A stretch of 64,000 bases of DNA, taken from Deltaproteobacteria bacterium. Its GTDB lineage: Bacteria > Desulfobacterota > Dissulfuribacteria > Dissulfuribacterales > QOAL01. The notes beneath the pieces were generated by a model. It saw nothing but the letters and a program-made list of their open reading frames with translations. It searched no databases and was not told the DNA's origin. Position numbers and translations under genes: made by a program. Positions 59,463-64,000 of the stretch are shown piece after piece (within the stretch, counting starts at the first letter, position 1; each line of letters starts with the position of its first letter). Where the stretch lies: the NCBI GenBank assembly GCA_026986785.1, contig JALSNW010000023.1:41083-105082 (forward strand), read 5' to 3'.

Positions 59463-62400
59463 CTATCTTTCAAACTTCAAAAATATATCAGCCGAAGGGT
59501 TCTGGCCTGATTCACTTTGGATCTCTATCCTTTTCGTCAGGCTGTATTTGAGTTTGAGTGTTGTCATGTTTTCTCCTATATCATTTATGAATTGGACATA
59601 GAGTTTGGGTGTAAGGTATGTACCTATGAGGATGGAGAGATCTCTTGTGGTATGCCCACTTTTGACACGAAGTTCCTCAAGCCCCCAAAATCGCTTGATC
59701 CTTGACGCAATAATATTTGCCGCCCCGGCAATGGCTGCCCCTGATTTGCTCCTCGAGACCTCTCCTCCACCTCCTACCAGAAAGGATAGGATTTCAGATT
59801 CAGGAAGAGACGGTTGGGAAAAGAGGCTGAGCACTGGCTCTTTTATACTTCCCCTGATCCTGAATCCAGCAGATATATCTCCAGTTTGCCTTACTGCCTC
59901 GAGTTCTACTTCTGGATTGTCTATGGGGGTGGAAGAATATAAGAATCGCCCCTTGGTAAGTTGGAGATCGGTGCCATAGAGATTGAATGTGGCATCTTTG
60001 ATGAAAAGGGCCCCATCTGCCAATACAGGTTGTTCTGGCAGTTCAATTAACCTGATTTCCCCCTCAAGCCGTCCCTTCAGACCAAAACCATCGAATTTGA
60101 TATGTTTTCCCAGGGAGACCTTGATGTCTGCATGGATATTGAGATCATTGCTCCTTTTCTTTTCCCCTGGCCTTTCAATGACCAGATCGGCAGACGGTAG
60201 GATTGCATCCTTTTCAAACCCCTGGGGATTGATGCGGGCTTCAGGGATACTGAGCCTTCCATCCAGAAATAGATTCTCTTTCTCTATCTTCAGGGAAATA
60301 TCAGGTGACACATATGCCTTTAACTGAGGTGTGTTTGAGGCAAGAAACCTCGAGCCTTTGAGCATGGCCTTTGTCTCCCATGACTGCCTCAGCCTCGTGA
60401 CAGAACCACTTATATCCAACATCCCCCCACCTGAATTTACACGCCCAGAAAACCGTATGTCTCCAGTCTGGCTCCATAACTTGATTTCTTGAGACCATAG
60501 GCTTATACCCAGGGCAGGGACCTCAAAGGCAAGACTGGACAAGCTTCCGTTGCCTCCAAGCTTTATCCTCGAGGTGGAACCTGAAAGACTGACGTGGGCC
60601 CGTGCCCTACCCTTTAGCTGTGTGATCTGGGGGATGAATGCCTCGATAAAGTCCAGTTGATCCAGATCGATTTTCACATCTGCAGCAAGAGCTTGGGCCT
60701 TGTCTGTTGTGTTGGGATATGTCCATCCAGGTAGCTCGACATTGGCTGTTACTGTCCCAATTTGGTCGAATGTGATATCGAGTTTTGCTGCCAACCCTCT
60801 TTCCCCTATCCTGCCCCTTAGCTTTTCACTAAGATCAATGGTACGCACCCCTGATGCCACCACCCAAGACAGTTGAAGCCGTGGTCTTGTCTCGAGATTG
60901 AAAAACCCCTTCATCCTCCCATTGACATCTTTTCGTAGCTCGACCGTCCCGGATACCAGGCCAGTTATCTTGAAATCGTGGGTCAAAAGCCCTGAAATCT
61001 CCTTGAGAGCAAACCGTCTTACCCTGAGTCTTGCCAGCATTTTTTGTCCACGGGTCCTTTGCAAATCGAGGCAGATTTTGGAATCTCTCTCGAGTTCCTT
61101 CATACAAAGGCCCTTTATCACAACCCCTTGCCTCGAAATGATGAAATCGGTAGGCATCACCATCGTCCATCTCTGTCCCTTGAAAGAGAGACGAAGTTGC
61201 CTGATGGAACCGGCATACTTATTCAGCCCATCTATATGGCCTTTCACAAAGAGCCTGCCATCTATCTGCCTGCCATAGACATTGGCATAAAGAGTATTGT
61301 GATCACCAGTGCCGTCGAGTCGAAGATTGACATTGCCAATTTCAAGCCCTTTCAGCCTTAGGCCCTTTGATTTGATCCTGGCAAAAAGCTCTCCCTTGAG
61401 CCCCTCCCCTGTCTTGAGACTTGCCTCGATGAGATCCGATGAAAATATGCTGGAGTCCACCTTCTTGGCAATGCAGCTAAAGTTTATACCAGGTGCATTC
61501 AATGCACCTTTTAGAGTACCTCGAATCTTGAGGTATCCTTTCAGGCCTGGGACCATGTCAGATAAGTCAGGACTTTCTAAATAGCCATTGAGATCCGCCT
61601 GTTTGGCATCGAACCAGCCTGAAACTACACCAGTGGTCTTGCCGCTTTTTATCTCCAGCCTTGGAAGAGTGTATCTGTTTTCTTCAAGAGACAGGGCCCC
61701 TGCTACATGGATCTCTTTGTTGTTCAGGGTGCCATATATCTCATTTATATGGATCTCTGCCCTGGGCCTCATTCCCTTGGCCACATGTCCACTTGAGGTG
61801 AGCTGCCCTGATATCCTCCCTTTCCATTTGGGCCATTTTACAGAAGGATCCATTGCCTTGAGAATTGCAGATATCCTCCATGCGAAACCTTTTTCTGTAT
61901 TCAAAACTCCCTTTGCCACTATTTCACCATTTAGGCCATGTAGCACAAGGCGGGACAATTTGAGCATACCGTTGCGGCCTGTTGCTGACAAAAGGAAGTC
62001 ATCCACAGGTATCTTGTTGCTGGAGATCAAACCTGAAAGGGTGAGATCAAAGGCCCTGGAACTGCCCTTGCTATGGCCCTTCAGTGCTGAGAGTTTCACA
62101 GGCGTATCTTTATTCAGGTGTATAAGATCTGCCTCTTTAATGGCTACCGAGACATCCCAAGATGGATTGGAAAGGCAAGAAAAGACATTGGCCTTCAATC
62201 GTCCAGTAACCCATCCTTTGGTATTCATGATCAGTGCAAGATCTTTAGTGTCTCCCACTGCACTTATCAACGCAGTCAAATGCCTCTTTTTTTTAGGATC
62301 TGGGTATTTTATTTTGGCACTGAGGTGAAAAGGCAGGACTGCGCTTTGGAAGTCGAATGATCCCTTTAGTTCTACGGACAAGGGCTGGTTGTCGAATCGG

Positions 62401-62924
62401 GTTGTAAATCTTCTCAGATCAAGTCTGTCTTCTTTTATGGAAAAAATGGCAAAGGTGTCCCTAAACAAAATGGCCTCAGCATTGTGCTGCCTCCACGAGA
62501 GGTTTGAGATCTGGAGTTTTTTAACATACAGCTCGACAGGGAGATTGAATATGTCCTTTAGCTCTTTCGTGTTATGTGGGCCATTGTCTTCGTCTTTTGT
62601 TTTTAGTGTAATGTAGACCCCTTCTGTGCTGAGGCCTTCGATAGCCAACCTGGCTTGAAAGAGGCTCGAAGGCTGCCAATGTAAAAAAAAACCGTCAATT
62701 ATGACATGGAGATCCTTTGAGTCGAACTCCACCCTGGAGATCTTGAGAGGGCTGGAAAAAGTACCCGATAGCCCTTCTATCTTTAACCCTGGTGTCAAGA
62801 TCTGGGCTGTCTTGCAAATTATTTTCAGACCATTATTGGTGTATCCAAGCCAAAAAAAAGTGGCTCCTAAAAGGCTCGTGGCAACCAGAAAGAATATGGA
62901 CAATCTATACGAAACAGGTCTCAT
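59463..62924 (-). CDS. tamB: Translocation and assembly module subunit TamB
   Basis: Bridges inner and outer membranes; TamB/AsmA-type proteins assist outer-membrane protein insertion and phospholipid transport. 1153 residues. An N-terminal signal anchor (SIFFLVATSLLGATFFWLGY) is followed by long repetitive beta-strand regions and a C-terminal TamB domain with DGALFIKDATFNLYGTDLQL, GSIKEPVLSLFSQPSLPESEILSFLVGG and a terminal beta-strand motif SADIFLKFER. It starts 15 bases after tamA, the usual order. Confidence 0.9.
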   Translation of the reverse strand: MRPVSYRLSIFFLVATSLLGATFFWLGYTNNGLKIICKTAQILTPGLKIEGLSGTFSSPLKISRVEFDSKDLHVIIDGFFLHWQPSSLFQARLAIEGLSTEGVYITLKTKDEDNGPHNTKELKDIFNLPVELYVKKLQISNLSWRQHNAEAILFRDTFAIFSIKEDRLDLRRFTTRFDNQPLSVELKGSFDFQSAVLPFHLSAKIKYPDPKKKRHLTALISAVGDTKDLALIMNTKGWVTGRLKANVFSCLSNPSWDVSVAIKEADLIHLNKDTPVKLSALKGHSKGSSRAFDLTLSGLISSNKIPVDDFLLSATGRNGMLKLSRLVLHGLNGEIVAKGVLNTEKGFAWRISAILKAMDPSVKWPKWKGRISGQLTSSGHVAKGMRPRAEIHINEIYGTLNNKEIHVAGALSLEENRYTLPRLEIKSGKTTGVVSGWFDAKQADLNGYLESPDLSDMVPGLKGYLKIRGTLKGALNAPGINFSCIAKKVDSSIFSSDLIEASLKTGEGLKGELFARIKSKGLRLKGLEIGNVNLRLDGTGDHNTLYANVYGRQIDGRLFVKGHIDGLNKYAGSIRQLRLSFKGQRWTMVMPTDFIISRQGVVIKGLCMKELERDSKICLDLQRTRGQKMLARLRVRRFALKEISGLLTHDFKITGLVSGTVELRKDVNGRMKGFFNLETRPRLQLSWVVASGVRTIDLSEKLRGRIGERGLAAKLDITFDQIGTVTANVELPGWTYPNTTDKAQALAADVKIDLDQLDFIEAFIPQITQLKGRARAHVSLSGSTSRIKLGGNGSLSSLAFEVPALGISLWSQEIKLWSQTGDIRFSGRVNSGGGMLDISGSVTRLRQSWETKAMLKGSRFLASNTPQLKAYVSPDISLKIEKENLFLDGRLSIPEARINPQGFEKDAILPSADLVIERPGEKKRSNDLNIHADIKVSLGKHIKFDGFGLKGRLEGEIRLIELPEQPVLADGALFIKDATFNLYGTDLQLTKGRFLYSSTPIDNPEVELEAVRQTGDISAGFRIRGSIKEPVLSLFSQPSLPESEILSFLVGGGGEVSRSKSGAAIAGAANIIASRIKRFWGLEELRVKSGHTTRDLSILIGTYLTPKLYVQFINDIGENMTTLKLKYSLTKRIEIQSESGQNPSADIFLKFER

Positions 62925-62939
62925 GAATTACATGGCCAT

Positions 62940-64000
62940 TTAAAAATCAGGCCCGACACTAATGTAAAACTTGAATGGCACCGGTGATTTGCTGACTCCA
63001 AACCCAAAGTCAAGCCTTATAAGCCCTAAGGGAGAACGCCATCTTATACCAAAACCAGTTCCAAGCTCAACCTCGTTGTCAAGATCTGGATCAAAACTGT
63101 TTCCTACGTCCAGAAACAGGCTGCCTAACCATTTGCCATATATCTGGCGTTCAATCTCTACACTCCCTACTGCCAAATACCTTCCTCCGAGCACGTCTCC
63201 ACTGTCTGGATCCTTTGGGCCAAGCTCGTCCAAGGAAAAACCTCTGATGGAGGATTGACCTCCTGTGAAAAAACGGGCTGAGGCAGGCAGTTTTCTTAGG
63301 TCTCCAGCAACAACGGCCCCGAGTTCCAACCTGGAGATAAAACGATATCTCTGCTCAAATGCCCTTATCCACTTGGTTCTAAACGTGGGCCTTATGTAGG
63401 ACTCATCTGTCAAAAGGCCATTCAATGCGCCAGAGATGCCAAGTCTGATCATGTGTCCCCTGGTCGTATAGATGATATTGTCAGATACTGCCTTATACCA
63501 CGAGACATATGGGATAAACTCTCCGCTACTGCTCGAGTCGTCTCCAACATTGTATGTCTCATAGCCAAGATTGAACCCTATGTTCCTTCTCCACCCGCTT
63601 GGAGTAATGATCGAATAGGTAAACATGGTCGTATAATGCCACCCGTCTCTGTTCTTGGTGTCATATCTTTCTATTCCAGGTTTGAATGAGACGTATTCTG
63701 ACTGCGGCCTTTCAAGAGGGATGATGTATTCCCCTTGCAGATAACTATCTTTTGGGGAATAGAGAATCTTGACTTCAGAGCGATGCCCTTTTCTACCAAT
63801 ATAACGCCTATTCCAATCGAGGGTAATGCGAGGTCCAGTGTCAGAACCGTACCCCAAGCCTGCCCTATAAACATTGGGCCTGTTCATGGAGACAGTTATC
63901 CTTATTGGCACATGCCTGTCTCCAGTGGCCTTACTCCACATCGGGCGTATTTCCACACTCTTGAAATATCCAAAATCGAGAAGCCTGGCCTTTATCTTGA
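62940..64000 (-). CDS. tamA: TamA / Omp85-family outer-membrane protein (5' end outside window)
   Basis: The C-terminal barrel and part of the last POTRA domain. The reading frame is open to the window edge (KIKARLLDFGYFKSVEIRP at 63998-63942), so the GTG at 63956 is internal. The barrel has GLGYGSDTGPRITLDW, FFTGGQSSIRGF (the Omp85 lid-lock VRGF-type motif), RYLAVGSVEIERQIYG, FLDVGNSF and the C-terminal signal FKFYISVGPDF ending in Phe. Adjacency to tamB supports TamA over BamA. Confidence 0.9.
   Translation of the reverse strand, partial: KIKARLLDFGYFKSVEIRPMWSKATGDRHVPIRITVSMNRPNVYRAGLGYGSDTGPRITLDWNRRYIGRKGHRSEVKILYSPKDSYLQGEYIIPLERPQSEYVSFKPGIERYDTKNRDGWHYTTMFTYSIITPSGWRRNIGFNLGYETYNVGDDSSSSGEFIPYVSWYKAVSDNIIYTTRGHMIRLGISGALNGLLTDESYIRPTFRTKWIRAFEQRYRFISRLELGAVVAGDLRKLPASARFFTGGQSSIRGFSLDELGPKDPDSGDVLGGRYLAVGSVEIERQIYGKWLGSLFLDVGNSFDPDLDNEVELGTGFGIRWRSPLGLIRLDFGFGVSKSPVPFKFYISVGPDF

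Noticed and set aside
1..64000. CRISPR arrays, insertion sequences, integrases, prophage and rRNA
   Set aside because: No regularly spaced repeats, transposase-like frames or rRNA signatures were seen on either strand.

Overview
This looks like chromosomal DNA of a free-living, Gram-negative, anaerobic bacterium. The best fit is the Desulfobacterota (former Deltaproteobacteria), but I cannot name a genus. The envelope genes (LolC, TamA/TamB, O-antigen ligase, LPS core kinases, heptosyltransferase-like GT9) indicate an outer membrane with LPS. FlgM and a DVU0524-type partner indicate flagella. SelB indicates selenoprotein synthesis. A tetrathionate-reductase-like molybdoenzyme, a homocysteine-forming DUF39 protein and a MetF with a MetV-like cysteine-rich tail indicate sulfur and one-carbon metabolism. 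The DnaA variant (P-loop GLGKSHL, C-terminal FNRDHATV) resembles the form I associate with sulfate reducers. I saw no insertion sequence, prophage, CRISPR array or rRNA.

Layout. 0.2-4.0 kb (+): lysS, lolC, a RimK-like ATP-grasp gene, tRNA-Pro. 4.0-8.8 kb (+): an 820-base AT-rich stretch, then dnaA, a GlcD-type FAD oxidase, ispD, ispF. 8.8-12.4 kb (-): O-antigen ligase and two GT4 glycosyltransferases. 12.7-17.3 kb (+): a transglutaminase-like exported protein, a TtrB-like ferredoxin and a TtrA-like molybdoenzyme. 17.4-33.5 kb (-): one long tightly packed cluster, read in the order mrcA, holB, ricT, metG, selB, metF, eukaryotic-type hisA, pfkB-like kinase, PurN-like formyltransferase, waaP-like kinase, GT9, tandem LPS-type kinase. 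33.8-34.7 kb: LEA-like lipoprotein with its terminator, then tRNA-Lys with its terminator. 34.9-39.3 kb (+): OmpR-family regulator, sensor kinase, then a lipoprotein, a proline-rich secreted protein and a YbiR-like transporter, preceded by four tandem 11-bp repeats. 39.3-43.5 kb (-): biotin genes bioC, bioH-like, bioF, and an APH/AAA kinase. 43.6-48.0 kb: a helical hypothetical protein, larB, a 40-residue polybasic micro-gene, a CBS/ACT protein, DUF39 homocysteine synthase, larE. 48.1-49.3 kb (+): HU, DVU0524-type protein, FlgM. 49.5-52.9 kb (-): mrp, PAS sensor kinase, and a degenerate GGDEF/DHp regulator. 53.0-59.1 kb (+): tlyA, clpS, clpA, alpha-glucan phosphorylase. 59.1-64.0 kb (-): tamA (partial), tamB and a small Ig-like protein.

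How the genes fit together. Most blocks are housekeeping. Four parts are more unusual. (1) A two-component system sits directly upstream of a plausible target operon carrying a visible 11-bp-periodic operator. (2) A metF / yeast-HIS6-type hisA / pfkB / formyltransferase block is embedded in a replication-translation-LPS cluster. (3) A TtrAB-like enzyme has no membrane subunit but has an exported transglutaminase partner. (4) DUF39, LarE, LarB and a CBS protein form a sulfur-insertion neighbourhood. GTG and TTG starts and 1-4 base gene overlaps are common, and several starts below were moved on the basis of Shine-Dalgarno (SD) sites.
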